From Pseudomonas sp. PDM18 (GTDB lineage Bacteria; Pseudomonadota; Gammaproteobacteria; Pseudomonadales; Pseudomonadaceae), in NCBI RefSeq assembly GCF_014852585.1, contig NZ_JACVBX010000009.1, positions 1 to 64,000 on the forward strand: DNA of 64,000 bases. Direction: 5' to 3'. Shown piece after piece: positions 53,901 through 62,183 of this stretch. The translations under genes and the position numbers were made by a program. How positions within the stretch are numbered: the first letter of the stretch is position 1; the number at the start of each line of letters is the position of its first letter. The notes beneath the pieces are model-generated. The model ran no database searches and was not told the DNA's origin. It worked only from the letters and a program-made list of their open reading frames with translations.

Positions 53901-54091
53901 GCATTCATCTGAAAGGCGATGGGTATCGCTGCCGCCACACCTAAATTCCCCGCGAAACCGCAAACACCCCCATCTAGGCCCCGTAACCCGCCATAAAAAC
54001 CCTGAATTCCGTACGGCATCACCTTGCCAAGCCGCCGCGTACTTGGCATAAACGTCCGATTCTATTTCGCACACATAACAAGGAAGTTTCG

Positions 54092-55999
54092 ATGCGCATT
54101 ATCGGCCGCGTCCTACTTGCAGTCCTGCTGCTGCTTTTGCTCATCGTGGGCCTCGTCGCCTGGTACACCGCGCACCCCAATCTTCCCGAGTATTCCAAGC
54201 CGGAGAAGATGGTCCACCTCGACCAGTGGAGCCCGGCGGACCGCGAAACCTACTACTACACGCCCCAGGGCACCCAGGTGAAAGGCCTGCGCTATGACTG
54301 GTTCACCCACCTCGAGCAGCCCTTCAACAAGGACAAGTTCGCCAGCCCCGAGAACCTCGCGCGCTTCGGCTTCCTGATCGAGCCCGAGCAGATCGGCCGC
54401 GACGCCGACGACACCCTGGCGGCCACCTCCAAGAACCCTGGCAACCTGCCGGTCGGCTTCGCCCGCCACCAGGACGGCGAGACCGGCACCTGGTATCTGG
54501 ACATCACCTGCTCCGCCTGCCACACCGGCGAGCTGCGCTACAAAGGCACCGCCGTGCGCATCGACGGCGGCGCCGCCATGCACTCCATCGCCTCCACCGT
54601 GCCGACCCTGCGCGGCGGCGCGTTCGGTCAGGCACTGGGCGCCAGCCTCGCCTCCACCTACTACGTGCCGTGGAAGTTCGACCGCTTCGCCAAGGGCGTG
54701 CTGGGCGACCGCTATCCCAAGGGCAAGGCCGCGCTCAAGCGCGACGTGCGCAACGTGCTCGGCACCCTCGTCTCCACCGCCTGGAACGACACCCACCGCG
54801 GCCTCTACCCGACCCTGGAAGGCCCCGGCCGCGCCGACGCCTTCGGCCGCATAGCCAACAGCGTGTTCGGCGACGGCATCGACGCCTCCAACTACCGCGT
54901 CGCCAACGCCCCGGTGAACTACCCGCAGGTGTGGGACATCTGGAAATTCGACTGGGTGCAGTGGAACGGCTCGGCCATGCAACCCATGGCGCGCAACATC
55001 GGCGAGGCCCTCGGCGTCGGCGCCACCCTGCGCATGTTCGAAAGCGACGGCAAACCGGTGATGGGCGATGAGCGCTACGCCTCCAGCGTGCGCCTGCGCG
55101 ACCTCTACACCCTCGAGGAAACCCTCAAGCAGCTCAAGCCGCCGGCCTGGCCGAAAGACGTGTTCGGCGAGATCGACCTGAAGAAGGCCTCCCAGGGCCG
55201 CGCCCTGTTCCAGGCCAACTGCGTCTACTGCCACGGCCCGCACGTGAAGGAACCCGGTGCCAAGGACTACATCGCCCCGGCCCGCGTGCCCGAGTGGCGC
55301 ATGAAGATGGTTCCCACCAGCGAGATAGGCACCGACCCCACCACCGCCGACAACATCGCCGACCACACCTTCGACGTGCGCTCGCTGAAGTGGAACCTGG
55401 AAGAGCTGAAGAACATGAACGTGCAGCTCTACCCCGAGAGTAAAGAGCAGCCGGACCTGTCGAAGATCTCCGCCGCCAAGGGCCTGGCCTTCGTCACCGC
55501 TTACGTCGAGCAGCGCGCCTACCGTGACGCCCACATCAGCCCCGAGCAGCAGAAGGAAATGAACGGCTACGGCCTCGACATCGGCGTGCGCGAACTACGT
55601 GCCTACAAGGCCCGCCCGTTGGACGGCATCTGGGCCACCCCGCCCTTCCTGCATAACGGCTCGGTGCCCAACCTGTTCCAGATGCTCTCCCCGGTGGCCG
55701 AGCGCGACAGCCAGTTCTGGGTCGGCAGCTTCGAGTACGACCCGAAGTACGCCGGCTACCGCACCGAGCGCTTCCCCGGCGGCTTCCTCTACAAGACCAG
55801 CGTCACCGGCAACAGCAACGGCGGCCACGAATTCCGCGACGGCTGCCGCAAGGACGGTGTCATCGGCCGCGCCCTCTCGCCGGAAGAACGCTGGGCGCTG
55901 GTGGAATACCTGAAGGTGCTGGGCAACTCCGAATACGAAAACCGCCTCGATCCGAACGTCCCCACCCCGCCGTGGACGCCGGGGCCGAAGTGCGAATGA
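54092..55999 (+). CDS. Membrane-anchored di-haem cytochrome c, RoxA/peroxidase-like
   Basis: The 635-residue protein has an N-terminal membrane anchor (about residues 5-25) and two c-type haem motifs, CSACH (140-144) and CVYCH (377-381). PLDGIWATPPFLHNGSVPNL near residue 507 is common in di-haem peroxidase/MauG/RoxA relatives. Size and the CSACH motif recall the RoxA/RoxB rubber oxygenases, which cleave polyisoprene outside the cell. The present protein would face the periplasm. I cannot tell oxygenase from peroxidase by eye. It is followed after about 270 bases by a catalase-fold gene, probably its partner. Confidence 0.68.
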   Translation: MRIIGRVLLAVLLLLLLIVGLVAWYTAHPNLPEYSKPEKMVHLDQWSPADRETYYYTPQGTQVKGLRYDWFTHLEQPFNKDKFASPENLARFGFLIEPEQIGRDADDTLAATSKNPGNLPVGFARHQDGETGTWYLDITCSACHTGELRYKGTAVRIDGGAAMHSIASTVPTLRGGAFGQALGASLASTYYVPWKFDRFAKGVLGDRYPKGKAALKRDVRNVLGTLVSTAWNDTHRGLYPTLEGPGRADAFGRIANSVFGDGIDASNYRVANAPVNYPQVWDIWKFDWVQWNGSAMQPMARNIGEALGVGATLRMFESDGKPVMGDERYASSVRLRDLYTLEETLKQLKPPAWPKDVFGEIDLKKASQGRALFQANCVYCHGPHVKEPGAKDYIAPARVPEWRMKMVPTSEIGTDPTTADNIADHTFDVRSLKWNLEELKNMNVQLYPESKEQPDLSKISAAKGLAFVTAYVEQRAYRDAHISPEQQKEMNGYGLDIGVRELRAYKARPLDGIWATPPFLHNGSVPNLFQMLSPVAERDSQFWVGSFEYDPKYAGYRTERFPGGFLYKTSVTGNSNGGHEFRDGCRKDGVIGRALSPEERWALVEYLKVLGNSEYENRLDPNVPTPPWTPGPKCE

Positions 56000-56019
56000 C
56001 CTGCGCCGGATTGATCTTC

Positions 56020-56176
56020 GTAGGAGCGAGCTTGCTCGCGAATAGATTCCCCGGCAGCTCCGGCTCCGGGCGGGTTCGCGAGCAAGCTCGCTCCTACTAG
56101 TGAAGGCCAAATCCTAACCACCACCGAAACACCGAACCCATCCCCTCTCCCTTCAGGGAGAGGGCTAGGGAGAGGG
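56020..56176. repeat. Two repeat families between the cytochrome and catalase-like genes
   Basis: A GTAGGAGCGAGCTTGCTCGCG...GCGAGCAAGCTCGCTCCTAC element lies at 56020-56097. A CCCTCTCCCTTCAGGGAGAGGG element follows at 56142-56176. Confidence 0.82.
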
Positions 56177-56267
56177 AAACGCCCGGCACCAGGCCCACCT
56201 CGCTGCACCCGCAAGGGCCAGGGAACGGAATCCCCTCCATAAAAAGAACACGAAAGGACCCCGTGCC

Positions 56268-57422
56268 ATGCGCTCCCTGCTCACCCGCATCTGGCTCTTC
56301 TTCGGCAAATGGCTCGGCCGTCTGCTGCTCGCCGTCGCCGCCATCGGCCTGCTCGGCTGGGGCCTTGGCAGCCTCTACTACGCTTGGAAATTCTCCGGCC
56401 CCGTTTCCGCCCAGGAGGAAATCCCGCCGGGCGAAGCCCAGCTCACCCAGGCCATCATCGAAGACGCCGTGCGCATCGTCGAACAGCACCGCGACAACAC
56501 CCGCGTGCTGCGTGATGCCCACGCCAAGGCCCACGGCTGCGTGAAGGCCGAAGTCACAGTCGCTGGCGATATAGCCCCCGGCCTGCGCCAGGGCGTGTTC
56601 GCCGAACCCGGCCACAAGTGGCAGGCCATGGTCCGTTTCTCCAACGGCAACGCCTACCCGCAGTTCGACAGCGCCCGCGACGCCCGCGGCATGGCCATCA
56701 AACTGCTCGACGTCCCCGGCGCCAAGCTGATGCCCGGCAAGGGCCACGACACCGAACAGGACTTCGTCATGTTCAACCACCCGGTATTCTTCGTCCGCGA
56801 CGTCGCCGAGTACCGGCAGAACTTCGCCGCGCAAGCCAGCGGCCAGAAGGTCGCCGCGTTCTTCCCCAGCTGGAAACCCAGCACCTGGGAAATCCGCCAC
56901 CTGATCATCGCCCTGCAGACCCTCGCCCCCGCCCCCGACAGCCCCTTGCAGGCCGACTACAACGGCATCGCCCCGTACAAGCTGGGTGAGGAAAACAACA
57001 TCAAATACCGCGTCATCCCGCTGAGCGAAGGCTGCCCGGCCTACCAGCTACCCAAGCTCAACGAGAAACTGCCCAACTTCCTGCGCACCGCCATGTACCA
57101 GCAACTCTCGGTCGACCGCGTCCCCGCCTGCTTCGCCCTGCAAGTGCAGAAACAGGACCCGAGCCACTACATGCCCATCGAAGACGTCAGCGTCGAATGG
57201 AGCGAAAAGGACTCCCCCTTCCAGACCGTCGCCACCGTCAGCATCCCGCCCCAGGACTTCGACAGCCGCGAGCAGAACCTCGCCTGCGACAACCTCTCCT
57301 ACAACCCCTGGCACGCCCTGCCGGAGCACCGGCCGATTGGCGGGATCAATCGGTTGCGGAAGGCGGTTTATGAGGCGGTGAGTGTTTATCGGCATCAGAG
57401 GAATGGGGTGGGTGGGGAGTAA
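56268..57422 (+). CDS. Membrane-anchored catalase-fold haem protein
   Basis: The 384-residue protein has one N-terminal membrane segment (about 17-40) followed by a catalase-like core of the small SrpA-related type. The candidate distal histidine region is RDAHAKAHG (H85, H89), and VRFSNGNAYPQFDSARDARG follows as in catalases. The C-terminal LSYNPWHALPEHRPIGGINR is typical of this subfamily. Members may be peroxidases or fatty-acid hydroperoxide enzymes rather than true catalases. The pairing with a periplasmic di-haem cytochrome suggests a joint oxidative function. Confidence 0.72.
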   Translation: MRSLLTRIWLFFGKWLGRLLLAVAAIGLLGWGLGSLYYAWKFSGPVSAQEEIPPGEAQLTQAIIEDAVRIVEQHRDNTRVLRDAHAKAHGCVKAEVTVAGDIAPGLRQGVFAEPGHKWQAMVRFSNGNAYPQFDSARDARGMAIKLLDVPGAKLMPGKGHDTEQDFVMFNHPVFFVRDVAEYRQNFAAQASGQKVAAFFPSWKPSTWEIRHLIIALQTLAPAPDSPLQADYNGIAPYKLGEENNIKYRVIPLSEGCPAYQLPKLNEKLPNFLRTAMYQQLSVDRVPACFALQVQKQDPSHYMPIEDVSVEWSEKDSPFQTVATVSIPPQDFDSREQNLACDNLSYNPWHALPEHRPIGGINRLRKAVYEAVSVYRHQRNGVGGE

Positions 57423-57527
57423 GGCTGCACGAAGATATTCCGATGCAGCAAGGAGGCAGGGAGCAACATAAAGAACGAAACAACAAGCCCGCTAACGTGC
57501 GGGCTTGTTGAATCAAAACCACTTAGC

Positions 57528-57815
57528 TCAGCGAGTCTTGCAAACGTCTAATTCTGCCTGCGTCTTCAGCTCAGTCTCGATACCTAGTCGATACTTACAG
57601 TAATCACGTACCGTAGTACGTTCTAGTGGACTCAACTGATCAAGAGGCTTATCGTCCGCATCGCTGGCAAAGAGATTTACAAACTCAACCTGCAACGAAG
57701 GATATTTCTTTATAAAGAAGACATGCTTATTATCCTCGGCCCAGCGCGTATTGTAGAAAGCCACATATAAATGGGCCACGCACAGTATCAGAAGGAGAGC
57801 GACAAGCCTTTTCAT
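57528..57815 (-). CDS. Small membrane or exported protein of unknown function
   Basis: The 95-residue product begins MKRLVALLLILCVAHLYVAF, a signal anchor, followed by a polar region with two cysteines (DYCKYR, DVCKTR). I do not recognise it. It lies 71 bases downstream of the immunity gene in the same direction. Its base composition is lower in GC than the surroundings, like the other genes of the island. It may be a second immunity or accessory protein, but this is a guess. Confidence 0.5.
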   Translation of the reverse strand: MKRLVALLLILCVAHLYVAFYNTRWAEDNKHVFFIKKYPSLQVEFVNLFASDADDKPLDQLSPLERTTVRDYCKYRLGIETELKTQAELDVCKTR

Positions 57816-57886
57816 GACGTCGGCGGCGGCAGCAAAATCATATCCTTGCGAATACTCTCACGACACGCTCCTATTTAATTTCAACA

Positions 57887-58144
57887 TCAGCTTTTCTTGA
57901 ATCCAGGCAGTCCATTGGCGGCGCGCCATTCCTTCACTACTCGCGTAACGTCAACTGGCGATCCGCTAGAACCATTTTCAGGGTAATAGATCAAGTCTGT
58001 ACCGTCCGGATGCCCAGTTAACTCACAGAACTGATCCAGCAGAACATCAAGCACGTCATCAGTAGGAGATTTGTTTTCGACTAAAATTTTCTCTATAAAA
58101 CTGACAAACTCAGCTTCTGTAAAGTCAGTGATTTTGTTTTTCAT
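57887..58144 (-). CDS. Im9/pyocin-type nuclease immunity protein
   Basis: The 85-residue protein matches the colicin E / S-pyocin immunity family: ITDFTEAEFVSFIEKI at the start, HPDGTDLIYYPENGSSGSP as the nuclease-binding loop, and KEWRAANGLPGFKKS at the end. It should bind and block the HNH nuclease domain encoded just upstream. Its ATG overlaps the toxin stop by one base (TAATG). The gene is AT-rich compared with the core genes, a sign of transfer. Confidence 0.93.
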   Translation of the reverse strand: MKNKITDFTEAEFVSFIEKILVENKSPTDDVLDVLLDQFCELTGHPDGTDLIYYPENGSSGSPVDVTRVVKEWRAANGLPGFKKS

Positions 58145-59727
58145 TACCCATTCCTATGAATATCAATATGAAATTTAGGAGTGACAACGGTGAGATTATC
58201 AACATCATAAACCCTGCCACCTTGGGCCACTTCATCTATATGGTGCAATTCAAAAGAGCTTCGCTTTCCCGCTCTATCTTTGTATCGAACCTTAGGGGCT
58301 TTACCTTCTCGCATACGATCAACATTATTTTCTACGAACTGCCCTGTGAGCGAAGAGCTACGGGCTACGGCCTTCCATAGAGCACGCCTGAAACTATCGA
58401 AAGAACTATAGCTTTTCCCCCTAAGTTGATCCGCCACCTCTTGGGGAATCGGAGAGCCAAGCCCTTCACCAGCTCCGACCAACCAGATACCAGAAACATC
58501 CTTACCAACACCCGTCACCGTACCCGGATCATGCCGGGCGTTCACCACGATATAGAGCGGTTTAATCCCAGAGCCAGCCGGGAACACTAGGATGAAATCC
58601 CGATATTCCGGCGGATAGATTGGATTGACGATGAGATTATCCGTCTGCTCAGTCGGCGGATAAATAGTGATTTGAGGAGCCTGCGGAGCAGCATCCAGAG
58701 CAGGAATGCCAAGCGTGTCAGCGGGGTTGGCGGCAGGTGTCCAGATCAGCTCAACGCCACCACCAAAATCAGCCACCATCTGGCTGCCAATTTGGGCGAA
58801 CTGAACGACCGGGATTATTTCCCAATCGCGACGCAACTCCGTGTTATAGCCATAGCCCTTCAGCGTGCCATCCGGCTGTGTTTCCACACGAATCCGCACA
58901 CGAGTTCGGGCCTGCTTCATCGAGCGCAGTTGTTCTTCTGTATAGAGCGCACTATCACCCAAGCTCGACGGCCAGAGCATCGCCACTACACCCAGCAATG
59001 CTCCGCCGACCACACCGCCCGAGAGTATGCCACCGCCAACGACTCGGCCGCCTGCACCAGTAGCGACACGGGCACCAGTGCCCAGCGCTCCTCCGGCAGA
59101 AGCTACATCGCAAAGCCCGCCACAGGATACTCCTGGATCAGCGGCAACTCCGCGCAAAGTGAAACTGCCAATTCCGGAGGGAACATTCCCGCTGATTTTC
59201 TTGAGCGGAAGCGATCCGCTGTCATCGACCTCCCGACCACCCAACAACACCAGATTACCAAAGTCCCTGGCGGAGTCGATGGGAAAGGCCCCCGAAGACC
59301 GGCTGTAATCGATCACCGAGTCAGGCAGCTTGCAGCACTTAGCAAACACGGAAGCAGTCTTTGCCTGGGACGGCTCCGACGTGAAGGACCTAGCAACAGG
59401 GGTAGGGGCTGGCGCAGGAGCGATGAAAGTCCGGGCCGGAATGGAGGCAAGCGTAGGAACGGCCGGCGAATCCGTATATTGCGTGGTTGAACCGTAAACC
59501 ACGTGGTCCGGGCATTTGCATAGCACTCTGTCACCCGTGGCTACATAGGGCTGCGATTCGGACCATTCATAGGCTGTTCCGTTGATAGGAAACGTGCCCT
59601 TGCACTTGCCGCACCGTGCAAGGTCGCCTCTCTGGGCAATAGGTCTATTACCTTCGAACCACGTGGCCGTGGCCGATATCACTTCACCGTAAGTGGTTTT
59701 GTCTCCAAGACAGGCAAGCGCTCTCAA
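58144..59727 (-). CDS. PAAR-domain effector with pyocin-type HNH nuclease
   Basis: The 527-residue protein has an N-terminal PAAR-like domain (residues 1-90, containing GDKTTYGEVISATATW and VATGDRVLCKCPDHVVYGS). A glycine-rich hydrophobic stretch lies near 215-255, an S-type pyocin middle domain near 270-430, and a C-terminal HNH DNase motif at the end: FELHHIDEVAQGG and NLTVVTPKFHIDIH. PAAR proteins cap the type VI secretion spike, so this is probably a T6SS-delivered DNase toxin. No other T6SS gene is in the window. The cognate immunity gene follows directly. Confidence 0.88.
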   Translation of the reverse strand: MRALACLGDKTTYGEVISATATWFEGNRPIAQRGDLARCGKCKGTFPINGTAYEWSESQPYVATGDRVLCKCPDHVVYGSTTQYTDSPAVPTLASIPARTFIAPAPAPTPVARSFTSEPSQAKTASVFAKCCKLPDSVIDYSRSSGAFPIDSARDFGNLVLLGGREVDDSGSLPLKKISGNVPSGIGSFTLRGVAADPGVSCGGLCDVASAGGALGTGARVATGAGGRVVGGGILSGGVVGGALLGVVAMLWPSSLGDSALYTEEQLRSMKQARTRVRIRVETQPDGTLKGYGYNTELRRDWEIIPVVQFAQIGSQMVADFGGGVELIWTPAANPADTLGIPALDAAPQAPQITIYPPTEQTDNLIVNPIYPPEYRDFILVFPAGSGIKPLYIVVNARHDPGTVTGVGKDVSGIWLVGAGEGLGSPIPQEVADQLRGKSYSSFDSFRRALWKAVARSSSLTGQFVENNVDRMREGKAPKVRYKDRAGKRSSFELHHIDEVAQGGRVYDVDNLTVVTPKFHIDIHRNG

Positions 59728-59900
59728 TCAGAGTCCCTCCTCAATGGCGCCGATCAAACAATCGGGGACTTCGGACCGTAGCGATCGCCCATCAACGCCG
59801 TATGTAGGACCGGTCTCAAACTCCCCGCGGAGAACTCTGCCGCTGACTTCAAAAATGCATGCCCTTGACTACTGAGATCCAAGCTCCCTACCCTCCACCC

Positions 59901-59970
59901 GCCCCGTGAAACCGACGGGGCCGGGATTAGCAGCCCGAAACTCCCAAAGACTCGGTAATGCCCCGGCATT
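59901..59970 (+). ncRNA. Candidate C4/P4-CI-type antisense RNA
   Basis: A compact structured segment. Hairpin GCCCCGT/ACGGGGC is at 59901-59921. Hairpin CGGG/CCCG at 59922-59937 shows ATTAGCAG in its loop. Next come unpaired TCCCAAAG (59942-59949) and hairpin AATGC/GCATT (59957-59970). ATTAGCA and TCCCAAAG are complementary to TGCTAA (60061-60066) and CTTTGGGA (60045-60052) downstream. This two-segment complementarity, ahead of an antirepressor-like gene, is the hallmark of phage C4 RNA. No promoter was identified. Confidence 0.5.
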
Positions 59971-60022
59971 TCCCGACGATTGCGTTCGTCTGGAGATCGC
60001 CTCTTATGGCGGCCGCATAGGG

Positions 60023-60134
60023 AGACCTTCGGGTCTGCCGATGTCTTTGGGAATCGGTACTGCTAACCCCGTGCGGCTCGCCTCCATTACCGATTAGCAG
60101 CGGCCGGTGGCGAATTCTTGGACAATCCCAAAGG
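60023..60134 (+). promoter_or_regulatory. Bro-N gene leader with sequestered ribosome-binding site
   Basis: A UUCG-capped hairpin AGACC/GGTCT (60023-60036) is followed by CTTTGGGA (60045-60052). That segment can pair with TCCCAAAG at 60126-60133, directly covering the AAAGG ribosome-binding site of the next gene. Inside this, TGCTAA (60061-60066) pairs with TTAGCA (60094-60099). The same segments are the targets of the upstream candidate antisense RNA. Confidence 0.5.
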
Positions 60135-60143
60135 TTTACCACC

Positions 60144-60650
60144 ATGGACGATCTACCCTTCCCCACCCCACTCCTCTTCCTCCGCAATCGCCGCACCTTG
60201 CGTGCCCTGCTGATCGACGATCAGGTCTGGTTCATCCTCTCTGACTTCTGCCGTGTGACGGGCTACCCGCACGAAGACCGCATGGCCATGCGCCTGGCGG
60301 ATGACCAGATTCGCCAGGAGCGGCTGCTGACCGAGGACGGGCTGGAGCTCGACTACGTGCTGATCAGCGAATCCGCCGTGTACCAGGCGCTGGTGCTGTT
60401 CAACGTGCCGGACTTCGGTTCGCTGCGGCGCTGGATCAGCGGCACGGTGGTGCCGCAGGTGCGCAGCCAGTTCAACTCCGCCGGCCCGCGCCATGTGCAG
60501 CTGCAATTCGAACGGCAATGCCTGCGGGTGCTGGATTGGCAGGATGACCTGTGGGTGAGCTTCGGCGACCTGCCGCGCGTGCTCGGCGGGCGTTCGCCGA
60601 TTGCCGGGCGCACCGGCTGGCGCGGTTGGGCGAAAAGGTTGCGGACGTAG
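60144..60650 (+). CDS. Bro-N-domain antirepressor-like protein, probably truncated
   Basis: The 168-residue protein has one Bro-N domain (LRALLIDDQVWFILSDFCRV; MAMRLADDQ; ESAVYQALVLFNVPDF; RRWISGTVVPQVR). A second, incomplete copy of its first half begins near residue 129 (LRVLDWQDDLWVSFGDLPRV). Bro-N proteins are typical phage antirepressors or DNA-binding regulators. The stop codon is formed by the first bases of a GTAGGGCGC repeat, so the C terminus may have been cut by repeat insertion. No other phage gene is seen nearby. Confidence 0.8.
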   Translation: MDDLPFPTPLLFLRNRRTLRALLIDDQVWFILSDFCRVTGYPHEDRMAMRLADDQIRQERLLTEDGLELDYVLISESAVYQALVLFNVPDFGSLRRWISGTVVPQVRSQFNSAGPRHVQLQFERQCLRVLDWQDDLWVSFGDLPRVLGGRSPIAGRTGWRGWAKRLRT

Positions 60651-60829
60651 GGCGCATAACGCGGCACGCGTTATCCGCCGTGACGCTGTGGCGGCGGATA
60701 ACCGCTTCGCGGTTATTCGCCCTGCGGGCTCACAGAAAATACCGTTCGTAGGATGGCGTGGAGCGCGGCGATACCCATCAATGCCTGGGCGCCGACAGCA
60801 TGGATATCGCTACGCTTCACCCATCCTGC
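60647..60829. repeat. Two repeats downstream of the Bro-N gene
   Basis: A GTAGGGCGCATAACGC...GTTATTCGCCCTGC element lies at 60647-60725; its first bases supply the Bro-N stop codon. A GTAGGATGGCGTGGAGC...CACCCATCCTGC element follows at 60747-60829. The latter has mismatches between its arms. Confidence 0.82.
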
Positions 60830-60852
60830 TGGTGCGTCACGTCGCGGTGGCG

Positions 60853-61410
60853 TCAGAGCTGCCCGCCCAGCTTCAGCAGGGTCATTATGAGCCCGCCGAT
60901 GGTCATGAAGGAGGCTAGCAGCGTGCCGAGGATCAGCGGGACGACGCCGCCCGGCGAGACGTAGGGCGTCACTTCCAGCAGGAAGCCGGAGCGGATGTGA
61001 TACGGGGTCAGGCAGGTGATCCGGTAATCGCCGGGGTCGCTGCAGTGGAATTCGCCGAGGGGATTGCTGGCGTTGCCGCCCATGTCGCTGCGGCGCACGG
61101 TGAAGACGTTGAAGCGGCTGCACGCCTCGTAGGGCACGGGGTTGCCGGTGGCGCAGGCAGTGACGGCGAAATCTGCGTCGAAGTGCGCGGTACCGGTGAC
61201 GACGGTAAAGGGCGGGAAGACGATATTGACCACGTAGCGCCCCGGTTGCGGCAGCGTCACCACCTCCGCGTGGGCGGGGTCGGCCCAGCGGTAGCAGAGG
61301 TCGGGTGCGATCACCCGGCGCAGCCCGCCGATGCAGCGGATCAGCAGGTAGCCGCCGAGCAGCATCACCAGCGGTGCGCTCCACAGCAGAGTCGAGGGTT
61401 CAAGGCTCAT
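60853..61410 (-). CDS. Hypothetical membrane protein
   Basis: The 185-residue product has a membrane segment near the start (LLWSAPLVMLLGGYLLIRCI) and another near the end (VVPLILGTLLASFMTIGGLI). Between them lies an extracytoplasmic domain with three cysteines. I do not recognise a family. The ATG at 61410 was preferred over an upstream start at 61461 because it lies just before the first membrane segment; the choice is not certain. Confidence 0.55.
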   Translation of the reverse strand: MSLEPSTLLWSAPLVMLLGGYLLIRCIGGLRRVIAPDLCYRWADPAHAEVVTLPQPGRYVVNIVFPPFTVVTGTAHFDADFAVTACATGNPVPYEACSRFNVFTVRRSDMGGNASNPLGEFHCSDPGDYRITCLTPYHIRSGFLLEVTPYVSPGGVVPLILGTLLASFMTIGGLIMTLLKLGGQL

Positions 61411-61526
61411 GGCGGGGTGTCCTGCCTGGGTTGAGGGCGGCGGGCATCTCAGCAGTGCCATCTTTCAATATCGCGCATGGGCGCTGCGCGGCGGTGGTGC
61501 AAGGTGATGCGCCGTGGAAGCGAGAC

Positions 61527-61561
61527 GGCGGATAACCGCTACGCGGTTATTCGCCCTACAG
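61527..61561. repeat. Partial GCGGATAACCGC repeat
   Basis: One arm of the GTAGGGCG family (GCGGATAACCGCTACGCGGTTATTCGCCCTAC), with an internal hairpin, lies downstream of the thioesterase gene. Confidence 0.75.
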
Positions 61562-61585
61562 GGGGATTTCCGACCGGCAACGGTG

Positions 61586-62038
61586 CTAGGCGTCGGCCAG
61601 CGGGCGCGGCTTGTTGACGTACTTGAAGGTGCCCGAAGCGGTCGCAACGACGACGCCCTGGCTGTTGCGCAGCTCGCCCTCGCAGAAGGCGATGGAGCGG
61701 GTGTGGTGCTGGACCTTGCCGTGGGCTTCCAGCACTTCGCCGACTTCGCCGCCGGGGCGCAGGAAGCTGGTCTTCATCTCCACGGTCACCACGCCGCGAT
61801 AGGCTTCGTCGGCATCGCTGGCGCTCAGGGCCATGGCGACGTCGAGCAGGGTCATGATCAGGCCACCATGCGCGTTGGCCCAGCCATTCACATGCTGCGG
61901 TTCGACGCGTATGACCAGGCGGCCCGGCCCGTTTCCGTCTTCCGCCGGAGCGTGGCGGAACTGCAGGAAATCGAGCATGGGAATGGCGATGCCACGGTGG
62001 GCGGTGTAGAGCTCGAGCTGGTCGATATCGAGGGACAT
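61586..62038 (-). CDS. PaaI-type hotdog thioesterase
   Basis: The 150-residue hotdog-fold protein has the family motif WANAHGGLIMTLLDVAMA near residue 53 and VTVEMKTSFLRPG. It likely hydrolyses an acyl-CoA; the substrate cannot be read from the sequence. It stands alone between hypothetical genes. Confidence 0.85.
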   Translation of the reverse strand: MSLDIDQLELYTAHRGIAIPMLDFLQFRHAPAEDGNGPGRLVIRVEPQHVNGWANAHGGLIMTLLDVAMALSASDADEAYRGVVTVEMKTSFLRPGGEVGEVLEAHGKVQHHTRSIAFCEGELRNSQGVVVATASGTFKYVNKPRPLADA

Positions 62039-62183
62039 GGGGCTTCCTGGTGCACGAGTGAGGCCAGGCGATGTTCCCCGCTCCGGCCGGCGGATCGCAA
62101 GCCCGAAGTAGCTTCATGCATGACAGGAATGCTCGCCAATTGCAGCACTCAGGCGAACAATCGGCACCGCTCGCCCCGGGTGG

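Noticed and set aside
59728-59900. Short minus- and plus-strand frames upstream of the PAAR gene
   Set aside because: No ribosome site or recognisable sequence; they overlap the structured RNA region and its upstream flank.
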